From Paenibacillus sp. FSL R7-0273 (GTDB lineage Bacteria; Bacillota; Bacilli; Paenibacillales; Paenibacillaceae), in NCBI RefSeq assembly GCF_000758625.1, contig NZ_CP009283.1, positions 5,343,501 through 5,407,500 on the forward strand: a stretch of 64,000 nt of DNA. Reading direction: 5' to 3'. Shown one piece after another: positions 26,067 through 35,165 of the stretch. The first letter of the stretch is position 1, and every line of letters starts with the position of its first letter. Under the pieces are notes generated by a model that had not been told where the DNA came from, made no database searches, and saw only the letters and a program-made list of their open reading frames with translations. Made by a program: the position numbers and the translations under genes.

Positions 26067-27014
26067 CTATTCCAGGCTGAATTTATCCATAACCTCCTGC
26101 AGCTTGGTGCGTGAGAGCGGAATGGTTGACTGCACTTTGTTGTCGATCCGGAGGGAGTATGTATTCTTGGACCATGTAATAATCTCCCGGACCTTTTGCA
26201 GGTTTACGATATAGGAGCGGTGGCAGCGGTAGAATCCGTAGACCTCCAGCTTCTTTTCGATGTCAGCAAGTGTGGAATCCATCGCATACGATTCATTGTT
26301 AATGACAATAACAGCCTTCCCGTCCCGGCTTTCAACGTAGTCAATCTCCGGGGGATTGAACAAGATGATTTTATCATCCACCTTGGCCGGAATTTTGAAC
26401 AGCTTCGCAGTCTTGGGTATCGGGCTGTCCGCTTCCGCTTCTTCCATCTCCTCTTCAACAACCTCAATCCGGCGCATACCGGCCGGCTGAAGCTTATATG
26501 CCGTATCCCCGAGAAGCAGCGCATGCTCCATACCCGATACCAGAACAAGTACAGCGCATTGCTGCTCCTTCAGCTTTTGCAGCATATTGATGAACGTCTG
26601 GATGGTCCGGACATCCACACCCAGTACCGGCTCGCAGAACACCATGGTTTGGGCGCCGCTCATGAAATATTTAGCATAGGAGACCCGCCGGACCTCAGAC
26701 TCCGAGCACTTATGCAGCGGACGCCGGGCACAGTGCTGCAGCTCGAACTGTACTATCATTTCAGACAGCGGAATGCTGCAGCCGAACCATTTATGAAAAA
26801 AAGCAATATTGCCCTCCACCGTCAGACGCGTATATAGTCCATCCTCAAAATCAAACACCTGGATACCGGATTTGCTGCGCAGGACCTTTATCAGCTCAGC
26901 CTGCAGATCCGTATCACTGTAAATACTTACCGCCTCAGAGCCGCTGATATCCAGTGTAAATAACGGAAGCGGTCCGTTATCTAACCCTTCATGGATAATT
27001 GTGAACCCGGCCAT
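26067..27014 (-). CDS. LytTR regulator fused to a degenerate ABC-ATPase-like domain
   Basis: 315 residues in two parts. Residues 210-312 are a LytTR DNA-binding domain (YVESRDGKAVIVINNESYAMDS, FYRCHRSYIVNL). Residues 15-180 follow an ABC ATPase from end to end but are dead. The Walker A place (about 30-40) reads IYSDTDLQAE with no P-loop, although the LYTRLTVEGNIAFF segment is kept. SESEVRR (104-110) stands for the signature, and the Walker B place reads MVFCEPVLGVD with Cys for Asp. The H-loop His is missing. No response-regulator receiver is present. It lies upstream of the ABC-2 exporter, so it probably senses or controls it by binding to the exporter's ATPase (inference). Start ATG 27014 is chosen over an upstream GTG. 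Confidence 0.85.
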   Translation of the reverse strand: MAGFTIIHEGLDNGPLPLFTLDISGSEAVSIYSDTDLQAELIKVLRSKSGIQVFDFEDGLYTRLTVEGNIAFFHKWFGCSIPLSEMIVQFELQHCARRPLHKCSESEVRRVSYAKYFMSGAQTMVFCEPVLGVDVRTIQTFINMLQKLKEQQCAVLVLVSGMEHALLLGDTAYKLQPAGMRRIEVVEEEMEEAEADSPIPKTAKLFKIPAKVDDKIILFNPPEIDYVESRDGKAVIVINNESYAMDSTLADIEKKLEVYGFYRCHRSYIVNLQKVREIITWSKNTYSLRIDNKVQSTIPLSRTKLQEVMDKFSLE

Positions 27015-27117
27015 TCCCTTCACTTCCTCTACTGTGTCAAGATGTAAGGCAACCGGAGGAATCCGGCCCACTTTTTATACGTACAAGACAGCCTGTAGTT
27101 TTAAAAAACGCAGGAAA

Positions 27118-27144
27118 TAAAAAAACAGCCCGGTTATGGGCTGT
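27118..27144 (-). terminator. terminator after the two-component operon
   Basis: On the minus strand ACAGCCC-ATAACC-GGGCTGT is followed by TTTTTTT; it ends the gene at 27167. Confidence 0.9.
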
Positions 27145-27166
27145 AATTCGTGCGGTATAAACCTGT

Positions 27167-28237
27167 TTATTTCGGCTCATAGATCAAGCACCGCAGTGTC
27201 TGATCCGGATACCGGAGCTCTGCGGTATAGCTGCTTCCGTCCTCCAGCAGCAGCTTCACAGCTACCATCCCCCGCTTGTTGTTAACCTCAGTATCGGTCA
27301 GGCTCGCTTTGACGATGGCCCGCTTCTCTCCCTGCTTGTTCATCACAATCTGGGTAGCCTTGTGAATCCAGCCGGCATCCTTCCCAATGCCGCCGGCAGC
27401 GGCTGCATCAATGGGGGTTCTTTTGAGTGTCCCGTTTATAACGGTTGTATCCAGCACATCGCCGGTCCCGGCATCAATAATGACATGATACTCCCGGAAT
27501 TCCTTCCCCTGCCCGCGCAGCGTGCCGGCTTTGTATGGAGCCGAATGAACAGTCCAGGACGGCTGCTTGTCCGGTCCAAGCTCAGCCAGGACAGCCTTGG
27601 TCTCCAGCTTGGACACGTCGGCGCCGAACAGCTTGTTCACACTTTCTGCAGCCAGCGATTTCGCTTCAGCCTCGCTGATGTCCTGCGCCAGGGGCGGTGC
27701 AGTCACATTATGCCGGGCAGCGATGTAATTCAGCCGGTAGGACCAGTCAATCAGCTGCAGCAGCTCTTCGTCGGTCATCGTCCGCTCCGGGTAAGTGTAC
27801 GTATGAGTTGCCAAGTCCACATACACCTCCGCTTGTCCGGCATTAAGCGGCAGCGGCTGCTCCGGGCGAAGTCCTTCATACACATATCTATCTTCCAGCA
27901 CCAGTCTGCGGTTCACCTCTGCTTCGGTTATTTCACGGCCGGAGATACCGGGTTCAAGCCCGGGCTGATTCACGTAATCATAAATCTGCTGAATCTGCGC
28001 CTCGCTCATATCTTTAAGCAGGTCAGCTGTCACAGTAGATACCGGGGCCGGCGCTTCCACCTTCAGCACAGGAATTGCGCTACCGCCTGCAGCAGGCTGA
28101 AGCTTGGCCTGAACAGCCGGACCATTCCCTGCTATGACCTCCGAATTTACAATACCGGGAACCAGAAAAGCACTTAGCGTAAGCACGCCTCCTGAGAATA
28201 AAACAACAGCTCCAGCGTACATTTTCTTCTTGTTCAA
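27167..28237 (-). CDS. membrane-anchored or secreted protein, PepSY-like ending, unknown function
   Basis: About 356 residues. An N-terminal hydrophobic segment (MYAGAVVLFSGGVLTLSAFLVPGIV) acts as signal or anchor, so the rest lies outside the membrane. A segment near residue 250 (FREYHVIIDAGTGDVLDTTV) resembles PepSY/YcdB-type repeats, which often act in folding or protease control. I do not recognise the family with certainty. The start is unclear: GGAGGT is well spaced for the TTG at 28237, while the ATG codons at 28252 and 28243 have no usable site. It is the third gene of an operon with a response regulator and a histidine kinase, 46 bases after the kinase, so it may modulate the kinase sensor. 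Confidence 0.6.
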   Translation of the reverse strand: MNKKKMYAGAVVLFSGGVLTLSAFLVPGIVNSEVIAGNGPAVQAKLQPAAGGSAIPVLKVEAPAPVSTVTADLLKDMSEAQIQQIYDYVNQPGLEPGISGREITEAEVNRRLVLEDRYVYEGLRPEQPLPLNAGQAEVYVDLATHTYTYPERTMTDEELLQLIDWSYRLNYIAARHNVTAPPLAQDISEAEAKSLAAESVNKLFGADVSKLETKAVLAELGPDKQPSWTVHSAPYKAGTLRGQGKEFREYHVIIDAGTGDVLDTTVINGTLKRTPIDAAAAGGIGKDAGWIHKATQIVMNKQGEKRAIVKASLTDTEVNNKRGMVAVKLLLEDGSSYTAELRYPDQTLRCLIYEPK

Positions 28238-28283
28238 TTGCATTACCTCCATCGGGATCTGGGTTGTTAAATCTGTCTTCAGC

Positions 28284-29681
28284 TTAATCCCGGGATGTTA
28301 TAGAGTAGGAGGCCAAGTTGTTAGGAAGTTGTAAAATAAGGCGGATGCCTGTCCCTTGCCCGGGCACCGATTCCAGTTCAACGCGGGCCTGATGCGCCTC
28401 GGCAATCTGGCGGCACAGGGACAAGCCGAGGCCGGCATTGCCGTACAGGCGCGAGCGCGCCGGGTCTGCCCGGTAGAAGGGCTCGAAGGCGCGTTTGCTC
28501 TGCTCCGCCGTCATTCCGCTGCCGCAGTCACGCACCTCCAGCACAGCTTCTCCATTCTGCTCATAGGCGAGCAGGCGTATCGGGCTGCCCGGCCTGGAAG
28601 CATGAACCGCATTCTCGATGAGGTTCACCAGAAAGGATGCCAGCAGATCGGCATCCCCCCGTACAGCAGGGATGGAGCTGTCTATCTCCAGCGGAATACC
28701 GCTCTCTTTTAACTTAAGCTCCTCTGTCTGCCTCACCGCCTCAAACAGGGCGGACACCTCCACCTCAGACAGCTCCAGGGGCTGGTGCCGGAGAATGGAA
28801 AGATCGAGCAGCTTAAAGGCGAGATTCTTCAGCCGGACCGTTTCGCTTAAGATGTAATGGCCGGCCTTGATCTGCTCTTCCTTGCCGATGTTGGCTGAGG
28901 TAAGAAACTCTGCAAAGCCCTGCATGCTGGTAAGCGGCGTACGCAGCTCATGGGCCAGATTATCAACCATCCGCTGCTTCTCCCCGGCCATATCGGAGAG
29001 CTCGGTCATTCGCTGCTCCACTGCAGCAGCCATCCGGTTAAAATGAACCGCGAGCTCTCCGAATTCATCCCTGCTGCGCAGTTCTATCCGGTTCGAATAA
29101 TCCCCTCCGGCGATGGTCCGGGTGGTCTCCGACAGCTGCTTGAGCGGCTTGGTCAATCTGCGGATCAGCAGATAGAGCAGCAGCGCCAGCACCGGTCCGG
29201 CTATCCAGTTAATCATCACGAAGAAACGGTTCAGCTCCTGCTGCTGGGCATACAGCCCGCTGATATCCCGGCTATAGGTTAGCTCCATAGCCTGATACGG
29301 GGCAGGCAGCGGCATCGACAACCGGATGGTCTGCGCACTCTGCCCCTCACTCCCGTCAGCCTGACCACTGCCCGTATTCGGATAGATTAACCGTCCATTC
29401 TCGCGCAGCTCAAGGCCGATTCCCTGATTGCGGTAATAATCCCCGTACGACTGGGCCACACTGGCCAAAAGGACTGGGGTAAGCGTGTTCCCCCGTGCAC
29501 GGATTGAATCGAGATTTTCAAAAATATTGTTTGCGATTAACGTCTGCTCGCTCGCTGCCCGCCTGGTTTCACTGTCCATATTCAGCTGCCAGCTTTTTTT
29601 CATCACCATAATGACACTGATATCAAGTGCGGCAATGAAAAGAATCAGCACGGCAAGCAGATTCTTATGCCAGAAGCGCAT
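28284..29681 (-). CDS. sensor histidine kinase (HAMP-HisKA-HATPase)
   Basis: 465 residues. Membrane helices at about 8-28 and 150-172 enclose a roughly 120-residue external sensor. HAMP follows (KPLKQLSETTRTIAGGDYSNRI), then HisKA with phospho-His244 in LAHELRTPLTSMQGF. The ATPase boxes are NLIENAVHAS, VRDCGSGM and GNAGLGLSLCRQIAEAH. It pairs with the OmpR-type regulator encoded two bases upstream. Ligand unknown; the extra membrane-anchored protein encoded downstream may be part of the signal input. Confidence 0.93.
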   Translation of the reverse strand: MRFWHKNLLAVLILFIAALDISVIMVMKKSWQLNMDSETRRAASEQTLIANNIFENLDSIRARGNTLTPVLLASVAQSYGDYYRNQGIGLELRENGRLIYPNTGSGQADGSEGQSAQTIRLSMPLPAPYQAMELTYSRDISGLYAQQQELNRFFVMINWIAGPVLALLLYLLIRRLTKPLKQLSETTRTIAGGDYSNRIELRSRDEFGELAVHFNRMAAAVEQRMTELSDMAGEKQRMVDNLAHELRTPLTSMQGFAEFLTSANIGKEEQIKAGHYILSETVRLKNLAFKLLDLSILRHQPLELSEVEVSALFEAVRQTEELKLKESGIPLEIDSSIPAVRGDADLLASFLVNLIENAVHASRPGSPIRLLAYEQNGEAVLEVRDCGSGMTAEQSKRAFEPFYRADPARSRLYGNAGLGLSLCRQIAEAHQARVELESVPGQGTGIRLILQLPNNLASYSITSRD

Positions 29682-29683
29682 GG

Positions 29684-30343
29684 TCAGACCTCAACCTCCA
29701 GACGGTAGCCAAGCTTGAATACGGTTCTGATCCGCTCTTCCCAGCCCAGCTTTTTGCGTAATTGGCGGATATGGACATCTACAGTGCGGGTATCACCGGC
29801 AAAATCATAGCCCCAGGCCAGCTCCAGCAGCTTTTCTCTGGATAGGGCAATATTCCGGTTACGGATCAATACTTCGAGCAGTTCAAATTCCCTGGCAGTC
29901 AGATCGACCGCCTGCGAGTCCACCTTGACCTGCCGCTCCGCGAACCGCACCTCCACCCCGCCGCAGACAAACGCCGGCACCGCCTGCTCATTCCTGCGCA
30001 GTACAACATTGATGCGGGCCAGCAGCTCCAGCATTTCAAACGGCTTGATGATATAATCCTCTGCACCCAGCTCGAACCCTTTGATCCGGTCAGCCAGCGC
30101 ATGTTTGGCCGTAATCAGAATAACCGGAATCTGCAGATGCGCAATCTGCTGCATTACTGCAAACCCGTCCAGTCCCGGAAGCATCACATCAAGCAGGATC
30201 AGATCGGTACGCTCCTGTTCCAGCATTCCGGCTACCTCCGAGCCGCTATACGCTTTGGAATAGGTATGACCGACCAGCTTTAGGTTCATTGTTATCAAAT
30301 CGCTGATCGGCTGTTCATCTTCAACTACCAATATATGAGCCAT
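29684..30343 (-). CDS. response regulator, OmpR/PhoB family
   Basis: 219 residues: receiver domain with phospho-Asp52 (ILLDVMLPG) and Lys in DYIIKPFE, then a winged-helix output (TAREFELLEVLIRNRNIALSREKLLELAWGYDF, TVDVHIRQLRKKLG). AGGAGG precedes the ATG. First gene of a three-gene operon with the kinase and the anchored protein. Confidence 0.95.
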   Translation of the reverse strand: MAHILVVEDEQPISDLITMNLKLVGHTYSKAYSGSEVAGMLEQERTDLILLDVMLPGLDGFAVMQQIAHLQIPVILITAKHALADRIKGFELGAEDYIIKPFEMLELLARINVVLRRNEQAVPAFVCGGVEVRFAERQVKVDSQAVDLTAREFELLEVLIRNRNIALSREKLLELAWGYDFAGDTRTVDVHIRQLRKKLGWEERIRTVFKLGYRLEVEV

Positions 30344-30535
30344 TTAGTGAATATCCTCCTGAGTAAATCGTTAAGAATAACATCATGTTGAGTCTAGCAC
30401 ACCAGTACAGTATTTTCTAAAAAGATATTGTCTGAACCAAAATCACGTTATACTAATGTAACGCATTCTCTTTAAAAATCTCAATTATCTTATAAGCAAC
30501 GGGGGCGACTAGCCATCAATAAGCAGGATCAGGTC

Positions 30536-31000
30536 ATGCTGCAGTTCCGGGACCTATTTAATAAGCTGGCTTGGATTAATAAAGGGAAGATGGAGGAGAA
30601 TCTTAGAGGCTGTAAGCCGTCGGAGGTCCACTGTATCGAATATATCGAAAAAAATGCGGACTCCAATGTGACCAAGCTCGCTGAATCTCTCTATATGACC
30701 AAAGGGGCCATCAGCAAATTAACCAAAAAGCTTACTGACAGAGGCCTTATCGAAAGCTATCAGAAGCCGGATAACAAGAAAGAGATCTATTTCAGGCTGA
30801 CCGGGCAGGGCAGGGATATCTTTAATATTCATGAGGAGCTCCACAACGAGTTCCGCGAGCGGGATCAGGTGGTATTCGAGCAGGTAACCGGGGGGCAATA
30901 CGACAGTATGCTCCATTTTATTGAGAAGTACAGCCGGCATCTGGATGCAGAAATCAGGAAACAGGGTCTGGATATCCATAAGTCAGACAGCTTTGATTGA
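30536..31000 (+). CDS. MarR family transcriptional regulator
   Basis: 154 residues with the winged helix NVTKLAESLYMTKGAISKLTKKLTDRGLIESYQ and wing PDNKKEIYFRLTGQG. AGGA lies 8 bases before the ATG. It precedes the DHA2-type exporter at 31162 but a terminator stands between them, so the exporter has its own promoter, which carries a repeated element (31083-31135). Such MarR proteins usually repress the neighbouring drug pump until a toxic ligand binds (family knowledge). Confidence 0.9.
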   Translation: MLQFRDLFNKLAWINKGKMEENLRGCKPSEVHCIEYIEKNADSNVTKLAESLYMTKGAISKLTKKLTDRGLIESYQKPDNKKEIYFRLTGQGRDIFNIHEELHNEFRERDQVVFEQVTGGQYDSMLHFIEKYSRHLDAEIRKQGLDIHKSDSFD

Positions 31001-31038
31001 TGATTAACACAACTAACAGAAGCTCATTTCTATAGAAG

Positions 31039-31072
31039 CAGCCCAATTCCATTGAGAACGGGCTGTTTTTTT
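31039..31072 (+). terminator. terminator of the MarR gene
   Basis: CAGCCC pairs with GGGCTG over a 15-base loop, followed by TTTTTTT, 39 bases after the MarR stop. Confidence 0.85.
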
Positions 31073-31082
31073 ATTCTCCATT

Positions 31083-31135
31083 TTTTGTTGACAAGGAAAC
31101 TATAACGGTTTATTGTTTTGTTGACAAGGAAACTA
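31083..31135 (+). promoter_or_regulatory. exporter promoter with a 20-base direct repeat
   Basis: A 20-base sequence containing TTGACAAGGAAACTA occurs twice, at 31083-31102 and 31116-31135, a 33-base period (about three helical turns). The first copy supplies a consensus -35 (TTGACA 31088-31093) with TATTGT at 31111-31116 as -10, spacing 17. The second copy covers the start-site region. The repeat is probably the binding site of the MarR protein encoded upstream. Confidence 0.6.
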
Positions 31136-31161
31136 AACTACTTTTAAGGAGAACACATATC

Positions 31162-32574
31162 ATGGCAAAAGAAAACGTACCGGTAACAGCCTTACCCAAA
31201 GAAATCCTCATGGCAGCCTGGGCCATTGCCCTTGGAGCGATCGCCCCGATGCTTGACTCCACGATGGTGAATATCGCTATAGATCAGCTAACCAGGGATT
31301 TTAACACAACTCTCCATATCATTCAGTGGGCGATTACAGGCTATGTTCTGGCCCTCGCGGTTGCGGTCCCCGTGTCCGGCTGGCTGATGAATCAATTCAA
31401 CGGTAAAAGAGTATTCGTCGGCGCCGTTATCGCCTTTGGCATCATTTCTGTTCTGGTCGGCATTAGCTGGGACATCTCCAGCTTTATCTGCTTCCGTCTG
31501 CTGCAGGGCTTCAGCGCCGGAGTCATTACCACCCTCATGTTCACCCTCCTGGTTAAAACCGCCGGTCAGGACAATCTGGGCCGGGTCATGGCTATCGTAA
31601 GCACCCCGATGATCTTCGGGCCCATTCTGGGACCGGTAATAGGCGGCTTCATCGTGCAAGGGGCCTCCTGGCACTGGATTTTCTTCATCAACGTGTTCGT
31701 TGTTATCCTTGCTGCACCGCTTATGATGAAAAAGATCCCTGAATTCGAGCCCTTCAACAAAGAAAGCAAGCTCGATCTGTTCGGGATCATTGTTTTGTCT
31801 TCTATGAGTGCGGCGCTGATCTACGGTATTACCAAGGCAGCCGACCATGCCTCCTTCAACAACAGCGAAACCATACTTTGGAGCAGTATCGGCCTTGCAT
31901 TGGCCGTCATCTATCTGGCTTACAACCGGATCAGAAGGAATCAGACTGTACTGCCCCTGAATCTGTTTACTCACACAAGCTTCACGGCCTCCAGCATCGG
32001 CTTATTCCTCGCTAATATTGCCATCATGGGCCCCATGCTGATCCTGCCCCTGTTCTTTCAGAACTTCCGTCATTTCACGGCGATTGAAACAGCTGTTGCG
32101 CTTATTCCGCAGGGTATCGGGATGCTCATTACCCGGCCTTTCCTCGGCAAAATGATCGATAGAATCGGCGCCAAATACGTCGTTCTAGTCAGCCTGGTTC
32201 TGGCCCTGATCGGATCGGTTCCGCTAATCTTCATTACCGATACAACTAGTATGGTCTGGATCTCCGTTGTCCTGTTCATCCGCGGTGCCAGCATCGGGGG
32301 CATCAGCCTTCCGTTAACAAGCGAGGCCTATACCGGACTTGACGGCAAGCAGCTTCCGGAAGCCGGCGTAGGGATTAACATTATCGAGAATCTTGGCGCA
32401 AGCTTCGGCTCAGCCGTGATCGCCACTGTTGTCGCCACAGTCATCCAAGGCCTGCAGCCGACGGTTGCCAGCGGGTTAAAGGGGTACCATGCCGGGTTCC
32501 TGATTTCTACTGTTGTACTTGCGTTTATTTTGATTCCAGGCTTGTTTTTGACGGACAAGAGAAGGGCTGGATGA
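31162..32574 (+). CDS. DHA2-family MFS multidrug exporter (EmrB/QacA type)
   Basis: 470 residues, about 14 membrane helices. Family motifs are visible: APMLDSTMVNIAIDQL in helix 1 (motif D1-like), WAITGYVLALAVAVPVSGWL, and RLLQGFSAGV with GPILGPVIGGFIV (motif C, antiporter signature). It should export drugs by proton exchange. It follows a MarR gene and a promoter with a repeated operator-like element. Confidence 0.9.
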   Translation: MAKENVPVTALPKEILMAAWAIALGAIAPMLDSTMVNIAIDQLTRDFNTTLHIIQWAITGYVLALAVAVPVSGWLMNQFNGKRVFVGAVIAFGIISVLVGISWDISSFICFRLLQGFSAGVITTLMFTLLVKTAGQDNLGRVMAIVSTPMIFGPILGPVIGGFIVQGASWHWIFFINVFVVILAAPLMMKKIPEFEPFNKESKLDLFGIIVLSSMSAALIYGITKAADHASFNNSETILWSSIGLALAVIYLAYNRIRRNQTVLPLNLFTHTSFTASSIGLFLANIAIMGPMLILPLFFQNFRHFTAIETAVALIPQGIGMLITRPFLGKMIDRIGAKYVVLVSLVLALIGSVPLIFITDTTSMVWISVVLFIRGASIGGISLPLTSEAYTGLDGKQLPEAGVGINIIENLGASFGSAVIATVVATVIQGLQPTVASGLKGYHAGFLISTVVLAFILIPGLFLTDKRRAG

Positions 32575-32620
32575 ATGCCCCTTTCACAGCTCAACCGGCT
32601 CAGGAGCCAAGCAAAATTTA

Positions 32621-32660
32621 TGTCAAACGATTGACATGTCAAACCTTTGACATATACAAT
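32621..32660 (+). promoter_or_regulatory. promoter with two abutting 16-bp ScrR-type operators
   Basis: TGTCAA-ACGA-TTGACA (32621-32636) is followed without a gap by TGTCAAA-CC-TTTGACA (32637-32652); both are perfect inverted repeats. TTGACA at 32631-32636 is also a consensus -35 and TACAAT at 32655-32660 a -10, spacing 18. One operator thus covers the -35 and the other fills the spacer. The pattern resembles sucrose-repressor (ScrR, LacI family) sites, and the LacI gene is third in the operon. Confidence 0.75.
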
Positions 32661-32698
32661 TAGGCTAATCTTCTACTATTTCTTCAGGGAGGAGCTAT

Positions 32699-33655
32699 AT
32701 GCTCAATTTAGATGAAACAGTCAATTTCCAGCCGAAAAGTTATGACCTGTTAGCCATTGGAGAGATTCTTGTTGATCTCATATCAACTGAGTATGATGAG
32801 GATTCTTCAGGCGGCACTTATCAAAGATTCTTTGGCGGATCCCCCTCTAACATTGCCATGAATACAACAAAGCTCGGAATCCGTTCGGCAGTAGCATCAG
32901 CAGTCGGAGAGGACAGCCTGGGCACTTTTCTCAAGTCGCAGCTGCAAAGGGCAGGAATGAACACCGACTCCATTCAAACCGTACAAGAGGCTACAAGTAT
33001 GGTAATGCTGACAAAGAGCACATCAACACCCGTACCTATTTTCTACAGGGGGGCGGATTATAAGCTTGCCTACACCACAGAACTTGAACAACAGCTTGAA
33101 AATTCTAAGATCCTGCATTTTTCCTGCTGGCCGATCTCCAGGGCTCCTGCCCGCCAGACCCTTGAAAAAGCGATTGGCATTGCACAGGATAACGGGATGC
33201 TCATTTGCTTTGACCCTAATTATCATGAAAAGCTGTGGGAAGCAGGAGAAGACGGGATCAGCTATGTAAAATCTTTTATAGCAAAAAGCGATATTATTAA
33301 ACCCTCTGAGGATGATGCTGAGCGTTTGTTCGGTAAACATTCGCCTGAAACGTATATTGAGAAATTTCTTGAGCTGGGAGCCAGACTAGTGATTTTGACC
33401 TTGGGCAAAGACGGTGCGGTGGTGTCTAACGGCAGAACTAGCGAAGCATTCCCTTCATTAGCTACAGAAGTGGTGGATACCACCGGAGCCGGAGATGCTT
33501 TTTGGTCAGGATTGTATGCCGGCATGATAAAGGGATTGACCCTTCGTGAATCTGTTAGTATGGGACTTGCTGTGAGTGCCTTTAAATTACAATACGCAGG
33601 GGCTGTAGTCGATTTGCCCGGGCTTGAGGTCATCGGCTCTTTATACCGAATTTAG
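32699..33655 (+). CDS. PfkB-family sugar kinase, probably fructokinase
   Basis: 318 residues with the ribokinase-fold signatures: N-terminal GGSPSNIAMNTTKLG and C-terminal DTTGAGDAFWSGLYAG, which holds the catalytic Asp and anion hole. GGGAGGAG precedes the ATG. The next gene, sucrose phosphorylase, would yield free fructose, so phosphorylation of fructose is the natural role (inference from context). First gene of the operon fructokinase-sucrose phosphorylase-LacI regulator, with 11- and 29-base gaps. Confidence 0.9.
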   Translation: MLNLDETVNFQPKSYDLLAIGEILVDLISTEYDEDSSGGTYQRFFGGSPSNIAMNTTKLGIRSAVASAVGEDSLGTFLKSQLQRAGMNTDSIQTVQEATSMVMLTKSTSTPVPIFYRGADYKLAYTTELEQQLENSKILHFSCWPISRAPARQTLEKAIGIAQDNGMLICFDPNYHEKLWEAGEDGISYVKSFIAKSDIIKPSEDDAERLFGKHSPETYIEKFLELGARLVILTLGKDGAVVSNGRTSEAFPSLATEVVDTTGAGDAFWSGLYAGMIKGLTLRESVSMGLAVSAFKLQYAGAVVDLPGLEVIGSLYRI

Positions 33656-33666
33656 GAGGAATAATC

Positions 33667-35136
33667 ATGCCATTAAAAAACCAGGTTCAATTGATAACTT
33701 ATCCCGACTCACTGGGCGGAGATTTAAAAGGGCTGAAGGAGGTTCTCTATTCCCGGTTCGCTGACCTCTTTAAAGGCGGCGTGCATATTCTCCCTCCATT
33801 CCCTTCTTCGGGCGACAGAGGTTTTGCCCCGCTTACTTACCTCGAAATTGATCCCAAATTCGGAACATGGGATGATATCCGGGAGATCGGAGAACAATTT
33901 GATGTCCTCGTTGATTTGATGGTCAATCATATTTCACAGAAATCAGAATACTTCCAGGACTTCCTGAAGTCCGGCCGCAGCTCACAATATGCAGACCTGT
34001 TCCTCACCCTGGATAAGCTCTGGGAAGACGGAAAGCCAGTGCAGCAAGATATAGACAAGATGTTTTTGCGCAGACCCTTGCCCTACTCTACCTTCCAGAT
34101 TGGGGATAATGGTACAGAGGAAAGCGTATGGACCACTTTTGGAAAAACAGACCCTTCAGAGCAGATTGACCTGGACATCGGCTCTGAAATGACAAAACAG
34201 CTCCTGGCCTCCTTCTTCCGTAATTTCAAAAAATATAATATCAAAATTGTCCGTCTGGATGCGGTGGGATACGTTATTAAGAAGCTGGGAACCAGCTGTT
34301 TCTTTGTTGAGCCGGAGGTTTATGATTTTCTTGACTGGATCATGGAGCTTGCCCAATCCCTGGACATTGAGCTGCTTCCAGAGGTGCACTCCCATCACTC
34401 CATCCAGTATAAATTGGCAGAGCACGGTTACTGGATTTATGATTTTATATTACCGTACCGCATTCTGGAGGCCATCACCAACCGTTCCAGCGCAGCGCTA
34501 TGTGATTATTTGCAGACCCGGCCTGCTAAACAATTCACAATGCTAGATTGTCATGACGGTATCCCTGTCAAACCGGATTTGGACGGCCTGCTGGATACGG
34601 GGGAGGCGAAAAAGCTCGTAGATACCTGTATTGAGAGGGGCTCTAATCTGAGCCTGATTCTGTCGGAAGAGCATAAGGGTGAGGATGGCTTCGATGTTCA
34701 TCAAATCCGCTGTACCTATTATTCCGTACTTGATAGCGATGATGATTCCTACCTTGCTGCAAGAGCCATTCAATTTTTCGCTCCGGGTATTCCGCAGATA
34801 TATTATGTAGGACTGCTTGCCGGTGAAAATGATTATGAACGGGCAGAAGAAAGCGGAGACGGCCGTGAGATTAACCGTCAGAACTATACCCTTGAAGAAA
34901 TCGACCAATCCTTGCAAAAACCTGTCGTACAGCGTCTTCTAAAGCTTATCCGGTTCCGTAACAGCTATGCGGCATTTGACGGTAAGTTTGAAGTTAAGGT
35001 ATCATCAACGGAAGAAGTCAGGCTGCGCTGGGATAATAATGACCAATACTGCGAACTGCTCATTGACCTTAATACCAAGCGAACCACTATTCAATACATT
35101 GATGATCATAACAGCGTGATTGAATATACTGTCTGA
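33667..35136 (+). CDS. sucrose phosphorylase, GH13
   Basis: 489 residues, the usual length, strongly like streptococcal GtfA (LITYPDSLGGDLKGL, GVHILPPFPSSGDRGFAPL, FAPGIPQIYYVGLLAGENDYE). Catalytic residues are Asp198 (VRLDAVGY), Glu239 (LLPEVHSH) and Asp297 (DCHDGIP). It converts sucrose and phosphate into glucose-1-phosphate and fructose inside the cell, saving one ATP compared with hydrolysis. No signal peptide. It follows fructokinase and precedes the LacI regulator. Confidence 0.95.
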   Translation: MPLKNQVQLITYPDSLGGDLKGLKEVLYSRFADLFKGGVHILPPFPSSGDRGFAPLTYLEIDPKFGTWDDIREIGEQFDVLVDLMVNHISQKSEYFQDFLKSGRSSQYADLFLTLDKLWEDGKPVQQDIDKMFLRRPLPYSTFQIGDNGTEESVWTTFGKTDPSEQIDLDIGSEMTKQLLASFFRNFKKYNIKIVRLDAVGYVIKKLGTSCFFVEPEVYDFLDWIMELAQSLDIELLPEVHSHHSIQYKLAEHGYWIYDFILPYRILEAITNRSSAALCDYLQTRPAKQFTMLDCHDGIPVKPDLDGLLDTGEAKKLVDTCIERGSNLSLILSEEHKGEDGFDVHQIRCTYYSVLDSDDDSYLAARAIQFFAPGIPQIYYVGLLAGENDYERAEESGDGREINRQNYTLEEIDQSLQKPVVQRLLKLIRFRNSYAAFDGKFEVKVSSTEEVRLRWDNNDQYCELLIDLNTKRTTIQYIDDHNSVIEYTV

Positions 35137-35165
35137 TTAACAATCAGAAATGTAGAGGACAATAT

